DNA of 26,122 nucleotides. Origin: Paulinella micropora (Eukaryota > Cercozoa > Imbricatea > Euglyphida). The notes under the pieces were generated by a model that was not told the origin of the DNA, made no database searches, and was given only the letters and a program-made list of their open reading frames with translations. The stretch is taken from contig BJOX01000338.1 in the NCBI GenBank assembly GCA_009731375.1, forward strand, positions 71,777-97,898, written 5' to 3'. The translations under genes were made by a program, and so were the position numbers. Below, piece after piece: positions 17,772 to 26,122 of the stretch. Each line of letters begins with the position of its first letter. The stretch's first letter is position 1.

Positions 17772-18580
17772 GCACCCTTAAATTGATGGTTGGAGTCTTC
17801 ATGACTACTAACTAGAGGGTGGATCAACTTGAAGCCTGTTTACAACTTAGCGGAATTCACCATATCATGTAAAACAGAAAACTTTCATCAAGCTAAGGAG
17901 AATTCATTGATATATTAATATTTTTAATAAAAGAAAACATCATGTTAAGATTTCTTTTTTTGAAAACATATATTAATATTTCAATTCACTGCCAGCGACT
18001 AAAACAAACCATCAAATTGAAAAACCTATCTATGATTTAAAAATTTTCAAGTATTATTGAAATACCCATAAATTTGATAGATTTGTGAAGCCTGAGTGTT
18101 TGAATATTTGATTAATAAATATATATATTAAAATCGTTTTTCAAGAAAAAGCAAAACTAATTTTTGTATAAGATTGAAAAACTTGAATTTTTTTCATTAA
18201 CTACTAAAAATTTTCTTAATTTTTCTTTTTCTTAATAACTTGAGATCTGAAGCTGCCGGCGACTGAAAGTCACTATGTATTCGATGTCACGGTCGAAATT
18301 ATATATAAAAGTAAATTTTTGAAGATTATGGAGTTTATTAATGTGAAAACATCTTTAAAACGTTCAGTATAAAGCTCAGTGTAAAAAATCCAGTATTAAG
18401 ATTCAAAAATAAAAGCGAAAATTAACAAATAATAGAACATATGAAATACATATTCGTGTAAGAAGGCAAAGCAGGCAAGCAAGCGTTGAGAACGAGGGAG
18501 AGATAAGAGAAAAGGAAAAGATGCAAAGACATATATAGTAAGCGATACATATATCACGGGTAAGAAGCTGGTCACATATT
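17772..18580. other. Gene-free, very AT-rich region
   Basis: No coding sequence. Strongly AT-rich with many TTTTT and TATTAATA strings. Confidence 0.6.
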
Positions 18581-18588
18581 TGTGTGTG

Positions 18589-18647
<59 letters not shown>
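18581..18647 (+). repeat. (GT)n followed by T45
   Basis: A GT dinucleotide run passes directly into 45 consecutive T (18603-18647). Confidence 0.95.
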
Positions 18648-18651
<4 letters not shown>

Positions 18652-19001
18652 ACAGAAAGGAAGGTTTAATGAAGGAAAAGATTTTTTTCTTCACCTCTCT
18701 GTGACAAATTCAACGTGACTTGATCAAGTAGTAGTAGTTCTGTGATAATTTGTATCAAGTTAAGCATACAAAATTCATATTTCACTTCAGCACAGGCACA
18801 TGTTGTAAACAGAGATGCATCAGCGGCCACTAAAAATTTTTCAAGATAGTTTAAACACATAGATCATTAAAATTCTAATTTATTGAAAAAAAAAAAATTA
18901 CTGGGTGAGCAGAGAAAGAAGAGAGAAGGAAGAAGGAAGAAGAAAAAGACAAATTCTATTTAGCCTCATCCGCACCAGTCTGCGTCCCCTCCCTCCAGTC
19001 C

Positions 19002-19002
<1 letters not shown>
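18648..19002. other. Gene-free spacer
   Basis: AT-rich DNA with an A-run (about 18886-18897) and a purine-rich block. No gene seen. Confidence 0.5.

Positions 19003-19048
<46 letters not shown>
19003..19048 (+). repeat. C46 homopolymer
   Basis: 46 consecutive C, preceded by a CT-rich stretch. The opposite strand is G46. Confidence 0.95.
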
Positions 19049-19051
<3 letters not shown>

Positions 19052-19221
19052 CACTAGCACCACCACCACTGCCAAATGAATTATAAACGAACAGTCACAT
19101 ATAGCCTATATGTATTCTTGTAAATACGTATGTATACATGTATTAAATTGAATGTATATCTATATTTATGCGTGTATGTGAATAAGTATCATATCCCAGT
19201 ATCATATTGGTAGCCTTAAAC

Positions 19222-19316
19222 GAGGGCAGAAGGAGGAGGAGGAGGAAGGAGGAGGAACATGAGAAGGAAGAGGAGGAAGAGGAGGAGGAGAGGAGGAGCA
19301 GGAGGAGGAGGAGCAG
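19222..19316 (+). repeat. (GGA)n-like purine tract
   Basis: Imperfect AGG/GGA repeat with GAA and GCA interruptions. Confidence 0.85.
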
Positions 19317-19370
19317 AATATCGACTTTACTGACGAAAAATTATGAGAGCGCCCTGGAACGACCCCGAGA

Positions 19371-19520
19371 TCACATAACATAACATAACGTAGCAAAACA
19401 TAGCCTAGCATATCACAGCAGTAGCTAGCATAGCATAGCATAGCACAGCATAGCATAACATAGCATAGCATAAGATAGCATAAGATAGCATAAGATTGCA
19501 TAAGATTGCATGACATGAAA
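19371..19520 (+). repeat. Imperfect CATAG/CATAA pentamer array
   Basis: Degenerate 5-bp units (CATAG, CATAA, CACAG, GATAG) repeat over about 150 bp. Confidence 0.85.
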
Positions 19521-19636
19521 CATAAATTTGACATAATATACTACTATGAAATACAATAGGCCGAGGAGGCTGAATACTTCGAGGCAAAGGTGTTGGTGGA
19601 GTCTGTTGGTATCATAGTCAAAGTGCGCTTCATTGA

Positions 19637-19689
19637 AGAAGAAGAAGAAGAAGAAGAAGAAGAAGAAGAAGAAGAAGAAGAAGAAGAAG
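19637..19689 (+). repeat. (GAA)n microsatellite
   Basis: About 17 GAA units. It is the sequence complement of the larger TTC tract at 20267-20409, in opposite orientation. Confidence 0.95.
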
Positions 19690-19910
19690 GAGTCTCAGAG
19701 GTTTGTGTTGGAAAGGGTTTGTCTTCCGGAGGAGTAGCTAGTGGTCGTTTGATTGCAATACATTGGGTATGTGTTTGATGTGGTAGCTGTGAGCAGCGAG
19801 ACTAGTCTGTGTGGAGTTGGAGTCAGCAGTTTTGCTTCCGACAGCACCACCTTCCTAACACTGCAAAATACCAAAGTCCCACCAAAACTCTTTACACAAT
19901 TAGATTTCAT

Positions 19911-20118
19911 CATATTTAAAGATTTTAACTATCATATGCTGTCATCAATGTATATATTTAGTTGTATGTATGATTTGTTACACATGACATAACATGACAT
20001 AACATGACATAACTCATTTTTAAAGATTTTAACTATCATATGCTGTCATCAATGTATATATTTAGTTGTATGTATGATTTGTTACACATGACATAACATG
20101 ACATAACATGACATAAGA
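19911..20118 (+). repeat. Two tandem copies of a 104-bp unit
   Basis: The segment around 19915-20014 recurs at 20019-20118, nearly identical, including the TTTAAAGATTTTAACT start and the ACATGACATAAC end. The offset is 104 bp. Confidence 0.85.
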
Positions 20119-20262
20119 TGACATAAGATGACATAACATGCATAACCTAGCGTAACGTAACCTGACATAACATAACATAACATAACATAACATAATTTGA
20201 CATAATAACATAACTGATAACATAACATAACATGTCATCACATAACATCACATAACATGCAA
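19982..20262 (+). repeat. ACATAACATG / ACATA pentamer array
   Basis: GACATAACAT decamers and ACATA pentamers flank and follow the 104-bp duplication, degenerating toward 20260. Confidence 0.85.
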
Positions 20263-20266
20263 CTCG

Positions 20267-20409
20267 TCTTCTTCTTCTTCTTCTTCTTCTTCTTCTTCTT
20301 CTTCTTCTTCTTCTTCTTCTTCTTCTTCTTCTTCTTCTTCTTCTTCTTCTTCTTCTTCTTCTTCTTCTTCTTCTTCTTCTTCTTCTTCTTCTTCTTCTTC
20401 TTCTTCTTC
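20267..20409 (+). repeat. (TTC)n microsatellite
   Basis: About 47 uninterrupted TTC units, a pure polypyrimidine tract. Confidence 0.97.
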
Positions 20410-20462
20410 TACTACTACTTCTACTATTACTACTACTACTATTATTATTATTATTATTATTA

Positions 20463-20556
<94 letters not shown>
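20410..20556 (+). repeat. (TAC/TTC) transition and (ATT)n microsatellite
   Basis: TAC and TTC triplets grade into about 38 ATT units with one interruption near 20466. Confidence 0.95.
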
Positions 20557-20557
<1 letters not shown>

Positions 20558-21068
20558 GAGGGCCGTCACAACTTTTTGATGCAAAGAATTCACAAAATAC
20601 ACAAACGATCGAAAACAAAAATTCCAAAAACAGGAAATGCAAGATAAACATCATTGCCTAACGTTCCCGCTACTCAGTTCCCCAACTCAGACAAACAAAC
20701 ACATAATCTGGAGAAACAACCTCCTCCCAGAAACCGGAGTTTTGGCGATACACCTTCAGCCGTATCGTGCCCGGGTACATTTCGTGAAGTGGCAAAAATA
20801 CAGCCCAAACACCAGAAAAAGCTTGCGCGGGAATTCGTCGCGATGGAAAATGTTGTTTGAAGTTGTTAGTACTAGTACATTTAGGGATTTGTTTATGAAT
20901 GGAAGTGTGCTGAAAGCCTCTGGATCGAATAGTGTAGGGAGATAAAGGAATCCCAGAAGACAAGACGAAGAAAAGACCATTTTATTTGTGCCGGCGAACG
21001 TGATAGGCTACCAATCACGCATTGGTCTCGTCCGAAAGTCAAAGGAAGTGCCAGGTACTGCAAGAGCG
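20557..21068. other. Unique-sequence region without a called gene
   Basis: Balanced base composition, unlike its neighbours. Short frames on both strands carry no motif I recognise. It precedes a candidate first coding exon and may be its promoter or 5' UTR. Confidence 0.4.
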
Positions 21069-21183
21069 ATGTTGCTCTACTTGGCGTGTGTGTTGGTTCA
21101 CGGGATGGCTCATCCTGGGGAGCTCCTACATCGCCTCGTATCCTACTATCCCTTCGACAGTGACCTTGATGACCACGCTCAGG
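21069..21183 (+). CDS. Candidate first coding exon of a secreted LamG-like protein
   Basis: ATG 21069 opens a peptide with a hydrophobic signal-like start (MLLYLACVLVHGMAHPGE) followed by LVSYYPFDSDLDDHAQG. That segment resembles the conserved opening of LamG/concanavalin-like domains, typically [LI]VxYYPFxGxxxDxSG. The frame then enters GT- and GA-repeat DNA. A plausible splice donor GT lies at 21184, splitting the final Gly codon after its first base, which would hand the rest of the domain to a downstream exon not seen here. The peptide is short (about 38 residues), so this could be chance or a decayed fragment. Confidence 0.35.
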
Positions 21184-21240
21184 GTCTGTGCGTGTGTGTA
21201 TGTGTGTGTATCTGTGCCTGTGTATGTCTGTATGTAAGAG
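21184..21240 (+). repeat. GT-rich degenerate microsatellite
   Basis: TGTG/TATG-rich stretch between the candidate exon and the GA tract. Confidence 0.7.
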
Positions 21241-21242
21241 TA

Positions 21243-21296
<54 letters not shown>

Positions 21297-21352
21297 GAAG
21301 AGGAAGAGAAAGAAAGAAAGAAAGAAAAAGAAAAAGAGAGAGAGAGAGAAAG

Positions 21353-21402
<50 letters not shown>

Positions 21403-21475
21403 GAAGAGAAAGAAAGAAAGAGAGAGAGAAAGAGGAAGAGAAAGAAAGAAAGAGAGAGAGAGAGACAAAAGAATA
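21241..21475 (+). repeat. (GA)n / (GAAA)n purine tract
   Basis: GA dinucleotides with GAAA and GGAA interruptions. Long Arg/Glu frames across it are artefacts. Confidence 0.95.
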
Positions 21476-21586
21476 GGGAAGAGAAAGAGAAAGGGAGAAA
21501 TAGATAGAAAGAACGGTTATAATTCAGAAGTATAGTAAGAATATTGGGTAGAATATGTAACACTGGAACACTCTGAGTACTTTGAC

Positions 21587-21945
<359 letters not shown>

Positions 21946-22142
21946 GTTTTTAGTAATATATATGATGAATACAGGGTAGAATATGTAACACCAGCTAGGT
22001 AAGAAAGGAGTACTTTGTCTCCATATGACCCATTTCTGGTTTAAGGGGTGCGTATGGGGCTTATTTCAAACGGTATCTATGAGTAACCATTTGAAAGAAG
22101 GAAGTCAGGGGTTTTGTTTTTAAGCGTCCCAACGTGCTGCTA
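21946..22142. other. Spacer between GA tracts
   Basis: It carries GGGTAGAATATGTAACAC (also at 21545-21563) and GTATATGTTTTT (also near 22330), which mark duplicated spacer units. Confidence 0.6.
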
Positions 22143-22447
22143 CAGAGACAGAGACACAGAGAGAGAGAGAGAGAGAAAGAGGAAGAGAGAGAGAGAGAGA
22201 AAGAGAGAGAAAGAGGAAGAGGGGAGAGAGAGAGAAAGAGAGAAACAGAAAGAGAAGAGAAAGAGAAAGAGAGAGATCGAGGGAGGAGAGAGAGAGAGAA
22301 AGTATATGTGTTTTTAATAGTATATATAGAGTATATGTTTTTAATAATATGCGGGAGGCGGGAGGCGGGAGGGGAGAGGGGAGGAGGGAGGAGAGAGAGA
22401 GAGAGAGAGAGAGAAGAGAGAGAGATCGAAAAAAAAAAAAAAAAAAA
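22143..22447 (+). repeat. (GA)n tract with A-run, ending in gap
   Basis: GA-rich repeat, broken by two AGTATATGT-type spacers (22302-22350) and ending in an A18-like run next to a 10-N gap. Confidence 0.9.
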
Positions 22448-22457
22448 NNNNNNNNNN

Positions 22458-22690
22458 ATAAAGAGCGAAAAGAAAAGCAGCAGCGATAAAGAGCAGAAGA
22501 ACAGTGATAAAGAGAGAGAGAGAGGAGAGGAGAGGAGAGAGAGAGAGAAAGAGAGAGAGAGAGACATGAGAGAGATATGAGAGAGAGATATGAGAGAGAG
22601 AGAGATGAGAGATGAGAGAGATGAGAGAGATGAGAGAGAGAGAGAGAGAGAGCGAGAGAAAGATAAAGAGGAAGAGAGAGAGAGATATTA
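22458..22690 (+). repeat. Second part of GA-rich tract
   Basis: GATAAAGAGC-like units, then GA repeats with ATGAGAGAG variants. Confidence 0.9.
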
Positions 22691-22851
<161 letters not shown>

Positions 22852-22964
22852 GTATCTCCTGCCAATTGCTGAGCCAAAAGGCCATGTGCATCCAGTCCTC
22901 CATTCCATAAGGAAAGTCTCCACACCAATCGGTGGAATAAAGGAAGTGACGGCATAGAACATTA
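22852..22964 (-). mobile_element. Repeat family B, copy 1 (partial)
   Basis: On the minus strand it ends ...GGCTCAGCAATTGGCAGG and then TTA repeats. The same sequence is at 24346-24509 and 25071-25173. No tRNA-like head is seen; it may be a LINE 3' fragment or a SINE. It is cut by a gap at 22965. Confidence 0.8.
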
Positions 22965-23010
22965 NNNNNNNNNNNNNNNNNNNNNNNNNNNNNNNNNNNN
23001 NNNNNNNNNN
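22965..23010. other. Assembly gap (46 N)
   Basis: Run of N. Confidence 1.
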
Positions 23011-23046
23011 ATAATAATAATAGTAATAATAATAATAGTAATAATA

Positions 23047-23131
23047 GTGCTTCTCTGTCAATGGCTGATGCATTTCTGCACATGCGCCTCCATCGTCTCA
23101 CCCGTGAGGGGAGTACGAAGAATTGACGATA
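23047..23131 (-). mobile_element. SINE family A, partial (3' part)
   Basis: Same body as 1-195, minus strand, with its TTA tail as the ATA tract at 23011-23046. It is cut by a 71-N gap at 23132-23202. Confidence 0.85.
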
Positions 23132-23202
23132 NNNNNNNNNNNNNNNNNNNNNNNNNNNNNNNNNNNNNNNNNNNNNNNNNNNNNNNNNNNNNNNNNNNNN
23201 NN
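23132..23202. other. Assembly gap (71 N)
   Basis: Run of N. Confidence 1.
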
Positions 23203-23208
23203 ATAATA

Positions 23209-23250
<42 letters not shown>

Positions 23251-23256
23251 GTAATA

Positions 23257-23524
23257 GTGCTTCTCTGTCAAGGGCTGATGCAAATCTGCACATGCGCCTC
23301 CATCGTCTCACCCGTGAGGGGAGTACGAAGAATTGACGATAGGCTCTAATGACACCCCCGCAAGGGCAGTTCCAACACTTCCAGACGGGCCGGTATGTTC
23401 AATGAAAATACTGGTCCAGAAATAGACCGGTATGTTCAATGAAAATACTGGTGGCACCGACGGGAATCGAACTGGCGACAGGGCCCAGATGGTAGAACTT
23501 GACCACTGGGCTATCACGGTGTCC

Positions 23525-23525
<1 letters not shown>
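23257..23525 (-). mobile_element. SINE family A, complete copy
   Basis: It is the only copy in the window with both ends. On the minus strand the tRNA-like head (23525-23450) has an A box TAGCCCAGTGG (23503-23513) and a B box AGTTCGATTCC (23463-23473). Acceptor-like ends pair at six of seven places. The body and a (TTA)n tail (ATA tract 23203-23256) follow. A 26-nt segment is duplicated inside it (23390-23415 and 23427-23452), a change not seen in the copy at 1-195. Confidence 0.92.
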
Positions 23526-23578
<53 letters not shown>

Positions 23579-23645
23579 GTAATAATAATAATAATAATAA
23601 TGATAATAATGATAATAATGATAATAATAATAATAATAATAATAC
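23526..23645 (+). repeat. (ATA)n microsatellite with TGATAA variants
   Basis: ATA/AAT units with regular TGA interruptions near 23600-23625. It abuts the repeat at 23646. Confidence 0.95.
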
Positions 23646-23809
23646 TATATCTGAGGCGTACTGATGCAGCTAATGGCATATCCTCAACGGACATAAGCCT
23701 CCAATACCCTTGTTCGAGGTCCTCCACCCCCCCGTGTCAGTCTCTCGCCTGATGATCGGGGCCACCGATGGAGCTCCTGAGGGCAAGACTGCACTAAGCC
23801 GAGGTTATT
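23646..23809 (-). mobile_element. Repeat D, partial, with TTA tail
   Basis: Single copy here. On the minus strand it ends CGCCTCAGATATAG and then TTA repeats, the same layout as families A-C. A short open frame (ending SVEDMPLAASVRLRYS) runs into the tail, as a LINE 3' end might. It is cut by the large gap. Confidence 0.5.
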
Positions 23810-24335
23810 NNNNNNNNNNNNNNNNNNNNNNNNNNNNNNNNNNNNNNNNNNNNNNNNNNNNNNNNNNNNNNNNNNNNNNNNNNNNNNNNNNNNNNNNNNN
23901 NNNNNNNNNNNNNNNNNNNNNNNNNNNNNNNNNNNNNNNNNNNNNNNNNNNNNNNNNNNNNNNNNNNNNNNNNNNNNNNNNNNNNNNNNNNNNNNNNNNN
24001 NNNNNNNNNNNNNNNNNNNNNNNNNNNNNNNNNNNNNNNNNNNNNNNNNNNNNNNNNNNNNNNNNNNNNNNNNNNNNNNNNNNNNNNNNNNNNNNNNNNN
24101 NNNNNNNNNNNNNNNNNNNNNNNNNNNNNNNNNNNNNNNNNNNNNNNNNNNNNNNNNNNNNNNNNNNNNNNNNNNNNNNNNNNNNNNNNNNNNNNNNNNN
24201 NNNNNNNNNNNNNNNNNNNNNNNNNNNNNNNNNNNNNNNNNNNNNNNNNNNNNNNNNNNNNNNNNNNNNNNNNNNNNNNNNNNNNNNNNNNNNNNNNNNN
24301 NNNNNNNNNNNNNNNNNNNNNNNNNNNNNNNNNNN
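23810..24335. other. Assembly gap (526 N)
   Basis: Run of N; the largest gap in the window. Confidence 1.
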
Positions 24336-24345
24336 TAGTAATAAT

Positions 24346-24509
24346 GTATCTCCTGCCAATTGCTGAGCCAAAAGGCCATGTGCATCCAGTCCATAAGGAA
24401 AGTCTCCACACCAATCGGTGGAATAAAGGAAGTGACGGCATAGAACATTACTCTAGGAGCTTTATACCAATCAGCCCATTGAAAAGGACCAATGGCCTAT
24501 GTACTCCCT
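24346..24509 (-). mobile_element. Repeat family B, copy 2 (longest)
   Basis: It extends family B by about 60 bp beyond copy 1 (minus strand start GGGAGTACATAGGCCATTGG). It lacks about 9 bp of CCTCCATTC found in the other two copies. It is flanked on both sides by ATA-type repeats. Confidence 0.8.
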
Positions 24510-24580
24510 AATAATAATAGTAATAATAAAAATAATAAAAATAATAATAATAATTATAATAATATAATAATAATAATAAC

Positions 24581-24617
<37 letters not shown>

Positions 24618-24641
24618 ATAATAATAATGATAATAATAATA
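24510..24641 (+). repeat. (ATA)n/(GTA)n compound microsatellite
   Basis: AAT, ATA and GTA units lead into the SINE tail at 24642. Confidence 0.95.
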
Positions 24642-24740
24642 GTGCTTCTCTGTCGATGGCTGATGCAAATCTGCACATGCGCCTCCATCGTCTCACCCGT
24701 GAGGGGAGTACGAAGAATTGACGATAGGCTCTAATGACAC
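24642..24740 (-). mobile_element. SINE family A, partial
   Basis: Same body as at 23257, minus strand. It is cut by a 175-N gap (24741-24915). Confidence 0.85.
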
Positions 24741-24915
24741 NNNNNNNNNNNNNNNNNNNNNNNNNNNNNNNNNNNNNNNNNNNNNNNNNNNNNNNNNNNN
24801 NNNNNNNNNNNNNNNNNNNNNNNNNNNNNNNNNNNNNNNNNNNNNNNNNNNNNNNNNNNNNNNNNNNNNNNNNNNNNNNNNNNNNNNNNNNNNNNNNNNN
24901 NNNNNNNNNNNNNNN
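24741..24915. other. Assembly gap (175 N)
   Basis: Run of N. Confidence 1.
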
Positions 24916-24957
<42 letters not shown>

Positions 24958-25019
24958 GTAGTAGTAGTAGTAGTAGTAGTAGTAATAATAATAACAATAA
25001 TAATAACAATAATAATAAC

Positions 25020-25060
<41 letters not shown>

Positions 25061-25070
25061 GAATAATAAT
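24916..25070 (+). repeat. (ATA)n/(GTA)n/(AAC) compound microsatellite
   Basis: Tail side of the family B copy that starts at 25071. Confidence 0.95.
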
Positions 25071-25173
25071 GTATCTCCTGCCAATTGCTGAGCCAAAAGG
25101 CCATGTGCATCCAGTCCTCCATTCCATAAGGAAAGTCTCCACACCAATCGGTGGAATAAAGGAAGTGACGGCA
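25071..25173 (-). mobile_element. Repeat family B, copy 3 (partial)
   Basis: Matches 22852-22953 closely. It is cut by a 245-N gap. Confidence 0.8.
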
Positions 25174-25418
25174 NNNNNNNNNNNNNNNNNNNNNNNNNNN
25201 NNNNNNNNNNNNNNNNNNNNNNNNNNNNNNNNNNNNNNNNNNNNNNNNNNNNNNNNNNNNNNNNNNNNNNNNNNNNNNNNNNNNNNNNNNNNNNNNNNNN
25301 NNNNNNNNNNNNNNNNNNNNNNNNNNNNNNNNNNNNNNNNNNNNNNNNNNNNNNNNNNNNNNNNNNNNNNNNNNNNNNNNNNNNNNNNNNNNNNNNNNNN
25401 NNNNNNNNNNNNNNNNNN
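25174..25418. other. Assembly gap (245 N)
   Basis: Run of N. Confidence 1.
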
Positions 25419-25519
25419 GACCGGTATGTTCAATGAAAATACTGGTGGCACCGACGGGAATCGAACTGGCGACAGGGCCCAGATGGTAGAACTTGACCAC
25501 TGGGCTATCACGGTGTCCA
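25419..25519 (-). mobile_element. SINE family A, head only
   Basis: tRNA-like head with the same A and B boxes as 23450-23525. The body lies in the preceding gap. Confidence 0.85.
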
Positions 25520-25523
25520 AAAT

Positions 25524-25581
25524 AGTAATAATAATAATAATAATAATAATGTATATATATATATATATGTATATAGATATT
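25524..25581 (+). repeat. (ATA)n and (TA)n microsatellite
   Basis: ATA units followed by TATATA. This is the tail side of the repeat at 25582. Confidence 0.9.
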
Positions 25582-26049
25582 GATCTGTCATGGCTGAGCC
25601 CGAGGGCCATGCGCCTCCTTCCCTCGACCCAACAGGGACTACAGTGAGTATGTTGGGGAGGGAAGAGTGACTCTAACCATCCTGCATAGAAAGCCCCAAA
25701 AAGAAGTCTCTACTACCCGCACAGTGTCGGGTGCCTTGCAGGAAATCAACTACAAATGATTGATCTTCCCCGAGTGAGAGCTCCAAGAGACTGGATAGGT
25801 CCCGCATGGAGGTACTCACAGGGGTAGCAGACATTTCATGCGGTCTGCCAGCGCATGAGGACGTTTGGCGGTAAGTGTCTGGGACGCCTCGAAACCCGTC
25901 ACCACCCCTAGATCTCGGAATGTAAATACCCCTTTGACCCCACGTGGTGTATGTCTGATAAGAACAACACAACAACATAGCCTCGGAACCAGTGGGAAGA
26001 GGCCCAACCACCTCCTCTTCCCGTGGGGTGCCATACTGTGCACCCCTCC
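25582..26049 (-). mobile_element. Repeat C, LINE-like or composite, with TTA tail
   Basis: About 470 bp between two ATA tracts. On the minus strand it ends GGCGCATGGCC...GGCTCAGCCATGACAGATC, clearly related to the ends of families A and B. Open frames on the minus strand (25673-26011, 25816-26043) have no motif I recognise. It may be a 5'-truncated LINE copy. A single copy here means its limits are uncertain. Confidence 0.5.
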
Positions 26050-26051
26050 AT

Positions 26052-26052
26052 A

Positions 26053-26096
<44 letters not shown>

Positions 26097-26122
26097 GTGC
26101 TTCTCTGTCAATGGCTGATGCA
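26052..26122 (-). mobile_element. SINE family A tail and 3' end, runs off window
   Basis: ATA tract 26052-26096, then the first 26 bp of the same 3' end as the other family A copies. Confidence 0.8.

Noticed and set aside
20147-20602. Long frame of repeated Arg, Ile and Asn codons
   Set aside because: Produced by TTC/ATT microsatellites; no protein-like composition.
23450-23525. Functional tRNA gene on the minus strand
   Set aside because: A and B boxes and a near-complete acceptor pairing exist, but the T and D stems pair poorly, the sequence continues into a SINE body, and the same head recurs at 25419-25519 and 1-40.
23684-25647. Long frames spanning the N gaps
   Set aside because: Unknown bases are read as coding; the real parts are SINE, family B and microsatellite sequence.

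Overview
This is eukaryotic nuclear DNA, dominated by transposable elements and microsatellites. The evidence is tRNA-derived SINEs with (TTA)n tails, Ty3-type LTR retrotransposon sequence, very long di-, tri- and pentanucleotide tracts, 45-46 nt homopolymers and assembly gaps (runs of N). I cannot name the species. One short open stretch resembles the first coding exon of a secreted LamG-type protein, which mildly favours an animal (marine-invertebrate-like) genome. No bacterial-type gene, rRNA, functional tRNA gene or CRISPR array is visible.

Layout. 1-224: a SINE running in from the left edge. 225-1505: AT-rich and purine-rich DNA without a recognisable gene. 1506-2823: a 1.3-kb segment bounded by related inverted repeats, a candidate non-autonomous DNA transposon. 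2915-4322 (minus): a broken, unrecognised proline-rich reading frame. It lies head-to-head with 4391-6231 (plus), a decayed Ty3-type integrase with frameshifts, a stop and an in-frame 21-bp triplication. 6232-7487: no gene seen. 7488-17767: a complete, young LTR retrotransposon. 17768-20556: AT-rich DNA and simple repeats. 20557-21240: unique DNA with one candidate host exon. 21240-22690: GA-rich tracts. 22691-26122: a nest of SINE and LINE-like copies separated by (ATA)n tracts and gaps.

The centrepiece is the 10,280-bp element at 7488-17767. It has 215/218-bp LTRs (TG...CA) that differ by three substitutions and two indels, a 4-bp target-site duplication (CACC), a polypurine tract and long open frames. 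Its pol carries a retropepsin-like region, reverse transcriptase, RNase H and a DD35E integrase with a GPY/F module, in Ty3 order. Upstream of pol there is no recognisable Ty3 Gag. Two unrecognised frames lie there instead: ORF1 (acidic, helical, charged tail) and ORF2 (helical region, one CCCH zinc finger, RGG-rich tail). Neither ORF2 nor pol begins with an AUG. ORF2 overlaps ORF1 in the -1 frame. Pol is preceded by an ATGA stop-start overlap that opens a small basic ORF, which pol overlaps in the -1 frame. The protease motif reads N-V-G where D-[ST]-G is expected. A small frame after pol encodes a peptide with a myristoylation-like N-terminus. This looks like a divergent LTR-element lineage with unusual coding organisation and is the best candidate for something undescribed.

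The right-hand 3.4 kb holds a second point of interest. At least three different repeat families (a tRNA-headed SINE and two others without a tRNA-like head) end in a similar stretch of about 45 bp followed by (TTA)n, as expected if one LINE reverse transcriptase recognises a shared 3' end. Many of the long ATA/TTA microsatellites here adjoin these tails and probably grew from them.
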